This document shows positions 1 through 7,870 of a stretch of DNA of 31,725 bases, piece after piece (position 1 is the stretch's first letter; every line of letters begins with the position of its first letter). Source of the stretch: CAYYJM01 sp964471755 (GTDB lineage: Bacteria; Planctomycetota; Planctomycetia; Gemmatales; Gemmataceae); assembly GCA_964471755.1 (NCBI GenBank), contig CAYYJM010000040.1:1-31725 (forward strand), in the 5' to 3' direction. A program made the position numbers and the translations under genes. Below the pieces are notes generated by a model. The model saw only the letters and a list, made by a program, of their open reading frames with translations, was not told where the DNA came from and did not search any database.

Positions 1-83
1 GCCACCTGGCCGTCGCAGTCGATCAGCACGGCCGGGATCGCCTCGTTCGGCCCACCCTACAAGAGCTGAGGAAGCGACGACAT
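1..83 (-). pseudogene. Left-edge fragment with an early in-frame stop
   Basis: On the minus strand an ATG at 83 follows a GGAGG about 11 bases upstream, and 29 bases separate it from the stop of the preceding gene. It encodes only eight residues (MSSLPQLL) before a TAG at 57-59. The same frame then stays open to the window edge and reads GGPNEAIPAVLIDCDGQV, which looks protein-like. This could be a gene interrupted near its start, a gene with another start beyond view, or a false frame. The plus strand is also open from 1 to a TGA at 69, so the strand is not certain. The GTAGGGTGG word at the stop also occurs at 7840. Confidence 0.25.
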
Positions 84-111
84 CGCGGGGTTAGCCTCCG
101 GTGCGGGGTGA

Positions 112-762
112 TCACGGTGCCGTGTAGTCGAACGACAGTCCCGCCGTCCGGGCCGTGGCGGCCAGATCGCGAACGCGGGCCACCTCGCGATCGGAGCGAT
201 CCTTGCCCAGGACGATGTACAGCTTCTTGAACGGCGGCTTGCTCGTGGCGATCAACTCGCGGACGGCCTTCAGGGTCAGCAGGGCATCTGCTCCGCTGCC
301 GCGAACGCGGTAGTAGCGCTTCTCCGCGACCGCAACGGGACCGATCGCCTTCTCGATCTCCTCGTTCAGCAGCACCTCGATGAACAGATCGCGCTCGGCG
401 TTCGCCCCCTGGTCCTTGGGCCGGACGACTTCGAGGTCCTTCTCGACAGGTCGCTCGTCTTTCCGGCCGGGGTTGAACGGATCGCCGGCACCCTCGCCGA
501 AGCCGCCGCCGCCGGAGCCGCCCAGGCCGCTGCCGCCGATGCCGAGAACCCACAGAGCGACCAGCCAGCCGGCGACCAGGGCTCCGAGCAGTCGCACCGC
601 CTGGAGAACGATGACCGGAATGACCTTCCCCCCCGTGGCGCGGACGCTCAGAATCGTGATGGCCGCAACCAGAAAGTAGCCCACGGCCGCCCCGCCCAGG
701 ATGGCCAGGAGATTCTGCGGCTGGATCAGCTTCAGGAAGATCGACGTCTGTGCAAGCAGCAT
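112..762 (-). CDS. Small membrane protein of the Tol-like operon, function unknown
   Basis: 216 aa. I do not recognise a named family. Residues about 15-38 and 48-75 are strongly hydrophobic and should form two membrane segments. A glycine-rich linker follows (about 75-90), then a charged soluble domain to the C-terminus. That domain ends with a helix-strand pattern (KAVRELI, then KLYIVLGKD, then ARVRDLA) that resembles the periplasmic part of ExbD/TolR proteins, but this is only an impression of secondary structure. The gene starts 46 bases after the TolR/ExbD-like gene and is probably co-transcribed with it, so it may be an accessory subunit of the same motor. A short palindrome lies in the gap between them. 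Confidence 0.8.
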   Translation of the reverse strand: MLLAQTSIFLKLIQPQNLLAILGGAAVGYFLVAAITILSVRATGGKVIPVIVLQAVRLLGALVAGWLVALWVLGIGGSGLGGSGGGGFGEGAGDPFNPGRKDERPVEKDLEVVRPKDQGANAERDLFIEVLLNEEIEKAIGPVAVAEKRYYRVRGSGADALLTLKAVRELIATSKPPFKKLYIVLGKDRSDREVARVRDLAATARTAGLSFDYTAP

Positions 763-782
763 GGCGACACCTCGGATCTCTT

Positions 783-803
783 CATTTAGCCGCCGGCTAA
801 ATG
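783..803. repeat. Short palindrome, related to the long one at 6543
   Basis: CATTTAGCCG, one central C, then CGGCTAAATG: a perfect 10-bp inverted repeat between two minus-strand genes. It equals the two outer ends of the longer palindrome at 6543-6606 joined together, and both copies continue with GGG. It may act as an intercistronic hairpin or be a remnant of a dispersed palindromic element. Confidence 0.7.
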
Positions 804-807
804 GGGC

Positions 808-1335
808 TTACCTCGTGCCCGGTCCATCTCCTACCTTGTCGAAGCGGACCTGCACGTCGCGGAACCAGCGTTCGTACTTTTCGCGTTGAGCCCCGGTCGG
901 GCGATCCGACTCACGGTCGCGCGGATAGAGGATGACGTAGAGCAGTTCCTTCTGGTTCACCGCCAGGGCCCGCCGGTCGTTCTCGATCAGGCTCTGGGCA
1001 TCGGCCTGGTCCTTGATCGGGTGCCGCTCTGGACTGCGGTAGTACAGCTCGCCGGTCTGCGGATCGATCTCCAGCACGCGGATAGCCAGACGCTCCTGTA
1101 GCGACAGGCCCTTCTTCTCCTGGATCTTCTTCAGCTCCTCCTGAAGGCGGCGAATGTTTTCCTGATCCTGGAAGTGCTGCTTGAGCAGTTCGTCGCCCGA
1201 CTTCGGTAGCGCGGCTCCTTCTTCCGTATCCGGCCGGGCCAGCGGCATGATGAGGAAGACGCAGAACAGCAGCGTCAGCACGTCGATCAGTGGGATGAAG
1301 AAGCGCGTGACGCTCCGTTTCGGGGCCTCGATCAT
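808..1335 (-). CDS. ExbD/TolR-like biopolymer transport protein
   Basis: 175 aa. An N-terminal membrane segment (about 12-33, FFIPLIDVLTLLFCVFLIM) carries Asp18 in the position of the proton-path aspartate of TolR/ExbD. It is followed by a predicted coiled coil (about 50-80, rich in Q, E, K and L) and a periplasmic domain. The ATG overlaps the stop of the upstream TolQ/ExbB-like gene by four bases (ATGA), which implies translational coupling. In known families this subunit pairs with a TolQ/ExbB pentamer and uses the proton gradient to drive work at the outer membrane. The long coiled coil and the divergent periplasmic part are unlike enterobacterial TolR, so the target is unknown. Confidence 0.8.
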   Translation of the reverse strand: MIEAPKRSVTRFFIPLIDVLTLLFCVFLIMPLARPDTEEGAALPKSGDELLKQHFQDQENIRRLQEELKKIQEKKGLSLQERLAIRVLEIDPQTGELYYRSPERHPIKDQADAQSLIENDRRALAVNQKELLYVILYPRDRESDRPTGAQREKYERWFRDVQVRFDKVGDGPGTR

Positions 1336-1910
1336 AGCCGTTCCGCCTGCGTCAGGGCTCCCGTCGCGGTGCGGATGTCGGGCTCACCGGGCTTGCGTTC
1401 GCCCGATGGATGGACCGTCGCCGAGCCGCCGAGCTTGAGGATGATCTGTCGGCCGATCGAGACGATCCAGGTCGGCAAAATGTTGAGCAGGGCCATGAAC
1501 AGACCGCTCAGGGTCGCCGTGATCGCCGGGGCGTAGCGGGCGATGACCTGGGACTGCGTGACGACCTCGCTACCGCCGAAGGCCGCGAACGTCTGCATGA
1601 TGCCGGCCACGGTGCCGATCAGGCCCAGGAGCGGAAACCACTCTGCCGACTGACCCAGGCTGGAGAGCGTCTTGTCGAAGCTCTCGTTGAAGCTGTTCTC
1701 CTGCCAGCGCAGGGCGAACAGGGCCAGGACACTCTGGACCAGGAACAGGATCACACCCAGGATGATGACGAACCAGTCGAGGTTCGTCAGATGGCTGAGG
1801 TAGAACGTCCGGGCCGTGTCGGGGATGGCCGCGATGACGAGGCCGGCGGCCAGCACCGGCAGCAGACAGAACACCCACGGCAGTACGTCGCGAATCAGGT
1901 GACTACGCAC
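1332..1910 (-). CDS. MotA/TolQ/ExbB proton channel family protein
   Basis: 192 aa from a GTG start at 1910. The open frame extends further upstream, but that part overlaps the thioesterase gene and reads as low-quality arginine-rich sequence. The GTG lies in GTGCGTAG, overlapping the upstream stop, so coupling is likely. Hydrophobic segments lie near residues 8-26, 43-65, 88-110 and 128-150. The family signatures are visible: FPLLGLIGTVAGIMQTF and the later APAITATLSGLFMALLNI. Such proteins form the inner-membrane ring that channels protons past the TolR/ExbD aspartate. The gene order thioesterase, this gene, TolR-like gene copies ybgC-tolQ-tolR. Confidence 0.85.
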   Translation of the reverse strand: MRSHLIRDVLPWVFCLLPVLAAGLVIAAIPDTARTFYLSHLTNLDWFVIILGVILFLVQSVLALFALRWQENSFNESFDKTLSSLGQSAEWFPLLGLIGTVAGIMQTFAAFGGSEVVTQSQVIARYAPAITATLSGLFMALLNILPTWIVSIGRQIILKLGGSATVHPSGERKPGEPDIRTATGALTQAERL

Positions 1911-2307
1911 GAGGGCGATCCTCCGAACGCTGGTTTTGCAGATACTCCGGCAGCGCCTGCGGCCGGCCCTCACGATCGACACAGGCCAGGGTCGTTGCCC
2001 CCTCGGCCAGCTGCTCGCCATCGCGGTAGACCTCGTAGCGATGGTCGAGCCGGACCATGGTCGAGCGGGCCAGGATCGTGCGGATGGTCAGCACGTCGTC
2101 GTACCGAGCCGGCCGGCGGTAGATCACCTCGGCCCTGGTCAGCACGAGCAGGAAGCCCTGATCTTCGAGGGTGCGGTACGACACACCGAGATCGCGGAGC
2201 AGCTCCGTCCGGGCCTGCTCGAAGTAGACGAGATAGTTGGCATGGTGTAGCAGGCCCATGCGATCCGTCTCGGCATAGCGGACGCGAATGGCGATCTCGC
2301 CCGTCAT
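1903..2307 (-). CDS. ybgC: Acyl-CoA thioesterase, YbgC/4HBT hot-dog family
   Basis: 134 aa, the usual length for a single hot-dog domain. The N-terminus has the 4HBT signature RVRYAETDRMGLLHHANYL, with the catalytic Asp in the TDRMG segment and the following HHANY stretch. YbgC proteins hydrolyse acyl-CoA or acyl-ACP thioesters in the cytoplasm. The start is supported by GGAGCG about eight bases upstream of the ATG. It is first of a group coupled to TolQ- and TolR-like genes, the same order as the tol-pal operon of proteobacteria. The true substrate is not visible, and other 4HBT thioesterases look alike. Confidence 0.88.
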   Translation of the reverse strand: MTGEIAIRVRYAETDRMGLLHHANYLVYFEQARTELLRDLGVSYRTLEDQGFLLVLTRAEVIYRRPARYDDVLTIRTILARSTMVRLDHRYEVYRDGEQLAEGATTLACVDREGRPQALPEYLQNQRSEDRPRA

Positions 2308-2382
2308 GGTGAGCGCTCCGTGAGGGTGTCTCTTCTGGTGATTGTCGGAAAGACGACCGCCGGAGACAAGGAGCGCGATTGT

Positions 2383-3618
2383 TCATGTCGATTCGACGTC
2401 GCCGGTGATGCCATCGACGAACCAGTCGTTGCCGTTCCAGAAGACGAACTTGCGGCCGTGGATCCAGTCGTGGAACGACCCGCCGACGCCTGCGGTGCCC
2501 TGCTCGCCGTCATCTTCGGGGGCGAGGTCCGGTTCGTCCAGCAGGCCGAGTTCGTCGACGAGGTGGCTCGGCAGGTACTCCACGCTCGGCCCCCAATCGC
2601 CCGAAAAGCGAATGTCCTTGACGCGGATCAGGCACGGGCGATGGCCGAGCCGCTCGACCAGGTAAGCGGCGATGCCCTTCTCCCAGGCCCACCAGTGGTC
2701 GAGGCCGCCTTCGCCGCCCTGGTACATTCCGTGCGTCGGCACCAGGTGGGTCGGCAGCGTGAGGGCCCGTTCCTCGATCTGGTTGCCGTCGTGATCGAAC
2801 AGGAGCAGCGGCATCGTGGTCGAGTTGGGTGTGGGCATCTGGCCGAAGACTTGGGTGCCATCGGGGAGCTTGCCGGGGAAGAAGCCATCGAAGTAGCCGC
2901 CGCCGCCCGGGGCCATCGCGAACTTGTAGTTAAATGGATCGAAGCAATGAAACAGCGGTCGATCGGGTAACCTGTCCTTGTCCCCCCAGAGGACCTCGAC
3001 GCGCTGTAGGGCCGGCGGCAGCCTATTCAAGTCTCGAAGTGGTTCGTACCACTCGCCATGGTTACCGTCCGGATTGAGCCAGACGCGCAGCAGTTGGAGC
3101 GCGCCGAGGTGCGGCGACTCCAGCAGGTCACCGAGGTCATCGACGGCGACCCAGCAGGCGATCTCCAGCTCTCGAATTCCAGCCAGATGGGGACACCGGG
3201 CCAGCCGTTCTCCCCAGCCATGAACGCGGAACAGATCGAGGCGCTGGATCGTGGGATACTCGCGTCGCAGCACTTCGGCATCGTCAAGGAACCACTGCAC
3301 CGGCATCTGGACCGACGCTGGCAGGCCGCGCCGGACGAGGAGGCCGATCCCCTGGCTGTGGCCGCCGAAGTGAGCCGCGCGTTCGTCGCACCACGGTTTC
3401 CAGAAGCGGCGCAGGAGTTCCTCCTCACGCTGGCGGAGGGCGGCCGGTCTGGCGTTGTCGTGGTCGTCGCGCACGGGCTCCAGCTCGCACTGAACGCGAA
3501 TCAGTTCGGCCCGCTCGGGCTGGTCGTGTTCTTCCAGCCAGTCGGCGAAGATGAGCCGGTGCGTGTCATCGTCCGGCTCGGCAGCAATGGCGGCAAGGAA
3601 GCCGGCCTCGGTGGTCAT
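2383..3618 (-). CDS. TIGR02996 domain protein with leucine-rich-like middle
   Basis: 411 aa. The start at 3618 was chosen because its ATG overlaps the upstream stop by four bases (ATGA) and the protein then begins with the TIGR02996 signature (EAGFLAAIAAEPDDDTHRLI, then FADWLEEHDQPERAELIRVQ). This short domain is expanded in Gemmata-type planctomycetes and often precedes repeat regions. The middle part (about 120-230) has degenerate leucine-rich-repeat-like lines such as RELEIACW and LQLLRVWL. The C-terminal 180 residues are rich in W, D, G and H and end with VFWNGNDWFVDGITGDVEST; I do not recognise that domain. There is no signal peptide, so it is probably cytoplasmic. Its role next to a secreted haem protein is unknown. 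Confidence 0.82.
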   Translation of the reverse strand: MTTEAGFLAAIAAEPDDDTHRLIFADWLEEHDQPERAELIRVQCELEPVRDDHDNARPAALRQREEELLRRFWKPWCDERAAHFGGHSQGIGLLVRRGLPASVQMPVQWFLDDAEVLRREYPTIQRLDLFRVHGWGERLARCPHLAGIRELEIACWVAVDDLGDLLESPHLGALQLLRVWLNPDGNHGEWYEPLRDLNRLPPALQRVEVLWGDKDRLPDRPLFHCFDPFNYKFAMAPGGGGYFDGFFPGKLPDGTQVFGQMPTPNSTTMPLLLFDHDGNQIEERALTLPTHLVPTHGMYQGGEGGLDHWWAWEKGIAAYLVERLGHRPCLIRVKDIRFSGDWGPSVEYLPSHLVDELGLLDEPDLAPEDDGEQGTAGVGGSFHDWIHGRKFVFWNGNDWFVDGITGDVEST

Positions 3619-6600
3619 TTCAACCCCCGCAGGTATGCATACAGATCGGCCAACTCGTCGTCGCGCAGTCGATCGAGCAGGCCGGCCGGCATCAGCGATT
3701 GCGGCACCTGACGCCGCTCGCGGATCTTCGGCGACTCCAGACGCACCGTCGTCGCCGGCCCCGTCTGCAAGATCAGACTGTCCGGCGCATCGTAGATGAC
3801 GAAGCCCTGATAGACCTTGCCCGCATCGGTCGTGAAGGCCGTGGTGCGATACCGGGCCGGCACGTCCTTGTTCGGTTCGAGCATCGCCGTGAACAGGTCG
3901 TCGCGCGAGAATCGGCCGGTGACGCCGCGCAGGTCCGGTCCCAGAGCCTGCGCTCCGGAATGACACGCGGCACAGCTCGACTTCGTGAAGACCGCCCGGC
4001 CTCGCGCCGCGTCGCCGGTCTTCCAGTCGATCCGCCCCAGGCGCTCGACCCAGGCGGCGCGGTCGATGCCGGTCTGCTCGAGCCGCTTCGAGCGCACCGC
4101 GTCGGCGAAGCGGAACCAGTTCGCCCACTCGGAGTAGGTCGTCCATTTCTGCTTCGTCTGCTTCTGGAGAACGACGTTGAGCCGGGCGCGGACGGCGTTG
4201 TGTTCCTTCATCGGCGGCCAGTCGCGCAGGGCCTTCAGCAGGGCGAGTGTCTCGTCGGCGTCACCGGATGGGCCGAGCGTCTCCAGGGCCGTCGCCGCGA
4301 TCTGCACCAGGTTGGGGCGGGCCAGGGCCAGCGCCTCGATGTATCGGCCGCGATCGTCCAGCTGGGGATCGCGAGCCAGGATCGCCAGCAGGGCATCGTC
4401 CAGGCCGACCTCGCCCCAGAGTTCGCGGACCACCGGGCGGGCCTCCGTCGCCGGCAGCAGGGCGAGCAGAGCGATCAGGTCCGCGTTCCAGGCGAAGCCG
4501 GGCTGCTTCCGCCGGTCGAGGAACCTGCGCGCGGCGGTCAGGCGATCGAAGCCCGGTGCCCGTGTGAAGACGGCGTGTGCCGGCCGACCGAACTCGGGTG
4601 CCTTCAGCAAGGCGGCGTTCAGGGCCGGATCACGAGCGGCCAGCTCGCGGTGAGCCTCGGCCAACCGCAGCGGCCAGTTCGTGTCGGTGGCCTGGCCCTC
4701 CTTCGCCTGGAGCGCGTCAAGGCCGAGCAGATGCGCCGCGATCATCGTCGTCTGAGCCGATGTCCGGGGAGCGGTCAGCTTCGCCACGCAGAGCAGGTAA
4801 TGGAGATCGTCCGCCGCGGTTGGCGAGCGCCGCAGGCAGGTGAGGACCGCCTCCAGGGCGGCCGGCCGGTCGTCGCGGATCAGGGCCAGGATGCGGGCCG
4901 CCTCGCGGTTCACGTCACGATCCTTCGCCGGCAGCAGGCGCGTCAGGGCCTCGCACTGCTCGATGGTCAGCGTGCCGCCCTTGCCGGCGAGCGTGTAGCC
5001 CTCGAACGCGGTGCCCCTGGCCGTGTTGCCGGGCACGTCGCCGAGCCAGCGCTGCGTCAGACGCAGACCCCAGACGGCATATTGCGAAGCGAACCGAGGG
5101 TCCGTCGCCAGGTCGAGCAGCGGCTCCTTCACCAGGCCGGCCAGGGCGAGCGTCACGCGCGAGCCGGCCTCGGTCACGCCGACGGCGACCTTCGCCCGAT
5201 CGTCGGCCGACACCTGGCCGATCAGACGGGCCGTCGCCTGGCGGATGAGGCGATCATCGCTGCGCAGGTTCTCGCGGACCACCGCGACGAGATCACTCAC
5301 GGCATATTTCGCCGCATACCGCGTGAGGTACTCCAGAGCCCGGCGACGCTGGTGCAGGTCGGCGTCGGTCGCCTGACGGAGCCAGTCGGCCGATCGATCC
5401 GGCTCCCAGTCCAGCGTCAGCGGAGCGGACACCTTGCCGAGGATCCGCTCCGTCCGGAGTTTCTTCAACCCCTCCGGATGCCGGATGCGGTAGATCGCTC
5501 CGCGCGTGCCCCGACCGCCGATGGAGACGAACAGATCGCCCGTCTTCGGATGCACCGCTGCGGACGTGGGCGCGAAGCCGACCTCGCCGGTCGTCTCCAG
5601 AAAGCGCACCGGCCGGGTGGAGTAACTCGCCCCATCCGGCGTCAGGCCGAGGAACCAGATTCGGCCGAAGGTCCAGTCGAGCAGGAACAGGCCGTCGCGG
5701 TATTCGGCCGGGAACTGGGCATCGCGGTAGCAGACGACGCCGGTCGGCGAGCCACGATCGAGGTGAGCCAGCGGCGGGACAACATCGACGAAGCACGGCG
5801 GCATCCGCCATGTCTCGGCCCGCTGCGGCGACAGCCAGCCGTGATGACCGCCTGGCACGACGTGATACGCTCGGGTGTACTCGTACCACGGCAGACCGAC
5901 GCAGCGCTCGTTGTCCGAGTCGTAGGTGAACCACTCCCCGGCGGCGTTGTGGTCGAGGCCGTAGGCGTTGCGGAAACCGTCGGCGACGATCTCGCAGCCG
6001 GAGAAGTCCGGCGGAAAGCGCAGCAGCACGCCGGCGGTCGGTTCCTTGATCGGCGAGGTCGGTAGCGTCGCGTGCTTCGCCGTGATGCCGGTCGAGTTGC
6101 CGCACAGCAGGTAGAACCAGCCGTCACGGCCGCGAACGATGGCGTGGGCGGCGTGTTCGCCACCAGTCCTGCACGCGAAGAGGATCTCGCTCGGCTTCTC
6201 CCGACCGCCCTGATCGACATCGCGGAAACGCCGCAGACCGCCGCCGCCGGTGGCGTACAGATGGCCCTCGTCCCAGAGCAGGCCCATCGCCCCGTCGGCC
6301 AGCGGCTGGGCGAAGTCGCTCGCCTTGCCGGCCTTCTCGTTCTCGGTGCCGTCGAGCAGGCGCAGGTAGCCCCGACCCGCGACGACGAGTCGGCCGTCCG
6401 GCGTGAAGGTGATGCAGTAGATGTCGTTGGCCACGGAGGCGTCGGCCCACTCGGTGACGACGAAGCCGTCGGGCACGCGCAGACCGGCGACGCCCTGGGC
6501 CGGGGCGAACGCGGGGAGCAGCAGCAGGGCGAGAAGGGCACTCCATTTAGCCGCCGGCTTGCCGGCGGTCTTCCAAAACTCCGCCGGCAAGCCGGCGGCT

Positions 6601-6626
6601 AAATGGGGATGTCGCGTCGTTGTCAT
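3615..6626 (-). CDS. PVC-type haem-binding protein: beta-propeller, HEAT-like region, cytochrome c
   Basis: 1003 aa. It starts at ATG 6626, with GAGGG just upstream and seven bases after the FGE gene; the longer open frame reads as arginine-rich shadow. Residues about 28-45 form a signal peptide core (ALLALLLLPAFAPAQG). Next comes a sugar-dehydrogenase-like six-bladed propeller (about 50-430, VPDGFVVTEWA, GRLVVAGRG, FRNAYGLDHN), a helical HEAT-like region (about 450-820), and a cytochrome c domain with C885-A-A-C888-H889 and a distal LMPAGLL methionine. This architecture (TIGR02604 and PVC CxxCH families) is typical of planctomycete periplasmic oxidoreductases, probably acting on sugars; the substrate is unknown. 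The N-terminal region before the signal core is encoded by a palindromic repeat. Confidence 0.9.
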   Translation of the reverse strand: MTTTRHPHLAAGLPAEFWKTAGKPAAKWSALLALLLLPAFAPAQGVAGLRVPDGFVVTEWADASVANDIYCITFTPDGRLVVAGRGYLRLLDGTENEKAGKASDFAQPLADGAMGLLWDEGHLYATGGGGLRRFRDVDQGGREKPSEILFACRTGGEHAAHAIVRGRDGWFYLLCGNSTGITAKHATLPTSPIKEPTAGVLLRFPPDFSGCEIVADGFRNAYGLDHNAAGEWFTYDSDNERCVGLPWYEYTRAYHVVPGGHHGWLSPQRAETWRMPPCFVDVVPPLAHLDRGSPTGVVCYRDAQFPAEYRDGLFLLDWTFGRIWFLGLTPDGASYSTRPVRFLETTGEVGFAPTSAAVHPKTGDLFVSIGGRGTRGAIYRIRHPEGLKKLRTERILGKVSAPLTLDWEPDRSADWLRQATDADLHQRRRALEYLTRYAAKYAVSDLVAVVRENLRSDDRLIRQATARLIGQVSADDRAKVAVGVTEAGSRVTLALAGLVKEPLLDLATDPRFASQYAVWGLRLTQRWLGDVPGNTARGTAFEGYTLAGKGGTLTIEQCEALTRLLPAKDRDVNREAARILALIRDDRPAALEAVLTCLRRSPTAADDLHYLLCVAKLTAPRTSAQTTMIAAHLLGLDALQAKEGQATDTNWPLRLAEAHRELAARDPALNAALLKAPEFGRPAHAVFTRAPGFDRLTAARRFLDRRKQPGFAWNADLIALLALLPATEARPVVRELWGEVGLDDALLAILARDPQLDDRGRYIEALALARPNLVQIAATALETLGPSGDADETLALLKALRDWPPMKEHNAVRARLNVVLQKQTKQKWTTYSEWANWFRFADAVRSKRLEQTGIDRAAWVERLGRIDWKTGDAARGRAVFTKSSCAACHSGAQALGPDLRGVTGRFSRDDLFTAMLEPNKDVPARYRTTAFTTDAGKVYQGFVIYDAPDSLILQTGPATTVRLESPKIRERRQVPQSLMPAGLLDRLRDDELADLYAYLRGLK
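6543..6606. repeat. Perfect 26-bp-arm palindrome inside a signal-peptide region
   Basis: The left arm is 6543-6568 and the right arm 6581-6606, with a 12-base spacer. All 26 positions pair. The arms contain CATTTAGCCGCCGGC at the outside and GCCGGCGG at the inside. It lies within the first 30 codons of the haem protein and encodes roughly PHLAAGLPAEFWKTAGKPAA. The same outer ends, joined, form the palindrome at 783-803. It looks like a dispersed palindromic element (REP- or MITE-like) that has been accepted in frame. Confidence 0.85.
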
Positions 6627-6633
6627 CTTACCC

Positions 6634-7704
6634 TCAGCGTGAACGGACGCAGCGGAAGCCGGTGTGGTTCGTCCCCGTGTCGATCGCTCCGTGGTGCCGG
6701 GCTCCGGCCATGTAGCGGACGCAGTAGTTGTCCGCGCACAGGAACGAACCGCCTCGCGTGACGCGGAGCCGTTCGTGCTGGCCCTGTCGGGGATCGATCG
6801 AATAAGCCGGCCCCTGTGGATTGATCGACTCGCCGTTCTCGTAGGCGTTCTGACGGAACCAGTCGTTGGTCCATTCCCAGACGTTGCCGGACAGGTCGTA
6901 CAGACCGAAACCATTGGCCGGGAACTGGGCCACCGGAGCGATCCCCTTGAAGCCGTCCTCGCCGGTGTCCTCCTTCGGAAACTTCCCCTGCCAGGTGTTG
7001 GCCATGTGCTGGCCGTCGGGATACTTCACGTCGCCCCAGTAGAACGGTTTCTGCTCCAGCCCGCCGCGCGCGGCGAACTCCCACTCCGCCTCGGTCGGCA
7101 GGCGCTTGTTCGCCCACTTGCAGTAGGCCACGGCGTCCTCGTAGGCGATGTGAACGACCGGGTAATTGTCCTTGCCCTCGATGTCCGAGTCCGGCCCGAG
7201 CGGATGCCGCCAGTTCGCGCCGGGGACGTACTTCCACCACAGGTGCCAGCTGTTGTTGTCCAGACACGTCTGGCACTCCGCGTCCGGCAGGTCGAGCGGC
7301 GGCGAGAAGACGAGCGAGCCGGCGACCAGATTCTCCGGCGGCGCAGTGGGATACTGCTCCTTCGTCGGCGTCTGCTCGGCGATGGTGACGTAGCCGGTCG
7401 CCGCCACGAACTTCTTCCACTGGGCGTTGGTCACCTCCGTGCGGTCCATCCAGAAGCCGTCCACGCTGACCTTGTGCAGCGGCCGGGCCTCGGGGAACTT
7501 GTCGTTGCCCATGACGAACTCGCCGCCCTCGATCCAGACCATGCCGGAGTAGTCGTCGCGCAGGACGAACACGGCCGCGATGCCCAGGCTGATGCCGATC
7601 AGGAAGACGCCGAGCGTCCCCCACAGAAATGGCCGCGACAACCCGGCCGGCTTTTTGAGGGAGAGAGGCGCGGCAGGAGCGGCCTGTTTCTTCGCGGTCT
7701 TCAT
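6634..7704 (-). CDS. Membrane-anchored formylglycine-generating enzyme (SUMF1/FGE family)
   Basis: 356 aa. The start at ATG 7704 gives a lysine-rich N-terminus and a single membrane segment (about 32-53, LWGTLGVFLIGISLGIAAVF). The rest is a complete FGE-sulfatase domain: MVWIEGGEFVMGND, FWMDRTEVTNAQWKKFV, RLPTEAEWEFAARGG, LSGNVWEWTNDW and TGFRCVRSR. The copper-binding cysteine pair of true FGEs is present as C323-A-D-N-Y-C328, so it may be able to oxidise a sulfatase cysteine to formylglycine, unlike the many family members that lack the pair. No sulfatase is in the window. It is the first gene of a tight group with the haem protein. An alternative start at 7749 is less likely. Confidence 0.9.
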   Translation of the reverse strand: MKTAKKQAAPAAPLSLKKPAGLSRPFLWGTLGVFLIGISLGIAAVFVLRDDYSGMVWIEGGEFVMGNDKFPEARPLHKVSVDGFWMDRTEVTNAQWKKFVAATGYVTIAEQTPTKEQYPTAPPENLVAGSLVFSPPLDLPDAECQTCLDNNSWHLWWKYVPGANWRHPLGPDSDIEGKDNYPVVHIAYEDAVAYCKWANKRLPTEAEWEFAARGGLEQKPFYWGDVKYPDGQHMANTWQGKFPKEDTGEDGFKGIAPVAQFPANGFGLYDLSGNVWEWTNDWFRQNAYENGESINPQGPAYSIDPRQGQHERLRVTRGGSFLCADNYCVRYMAGARHHGAIDTGTNHTGFRCVRSR

Positions 7705-7788
7705 GATGCGGTCCCGTGGAGGCGGCGAGCGACGGAATGCCTGTATCATCGTGGTCGGAACGTCGGATCGCAAGCCCCGGCCTGGCCG

Positions 7789-7840
7789 GATTTCGAGTAG
7801 CCGCCTGTCTGCCTCCGGCGGCGATGGTAGCGTCGGGACG
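7789..7840 (+). repeat. Intergenic repeat, copy 1
   Basis: Shares GATTTCGAGTAGCCGC, then TGTC, GCCTC and GATGGTAGCGT, in the same order and at nearly the same spacing, with 12027-12078. Both copies sit in gaps between genes. No coding function is apparent. Confidence 0.65.
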
Positions 7841-7851
7841 TAGGGTGGTCC

Positions 7852-7870
7852 GGAGCGCCACCGGCGCTCC
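7852..7870. terminator. Possible hairpin terminator of the kinase/WD40 gene
   Basis: GGAGCGCC, loop ACC, then GGCGCTCC: eight perfect pairs, 100 bases downstream of the minus-strand stop at 7970. There is no T tract, so it may instead be part of a repeat family that begins with GTAGGGTGG at 7840. Confidence 0.35.

Noticed and set aside
1911..2021. N-terminal extension of the TolQ/ExbB-like protein
   Set aside because: It overlaps the thioesterase gene and reads as arginine-rich noise; GTG 1910 gives the normal family length.
3699..6065. 788-codon plus-strand frame opposite the haem protein gene
   Set aside because: No recognisable motif; composition of R, Q, G, A typical of antisense shadows in high-GC genes.
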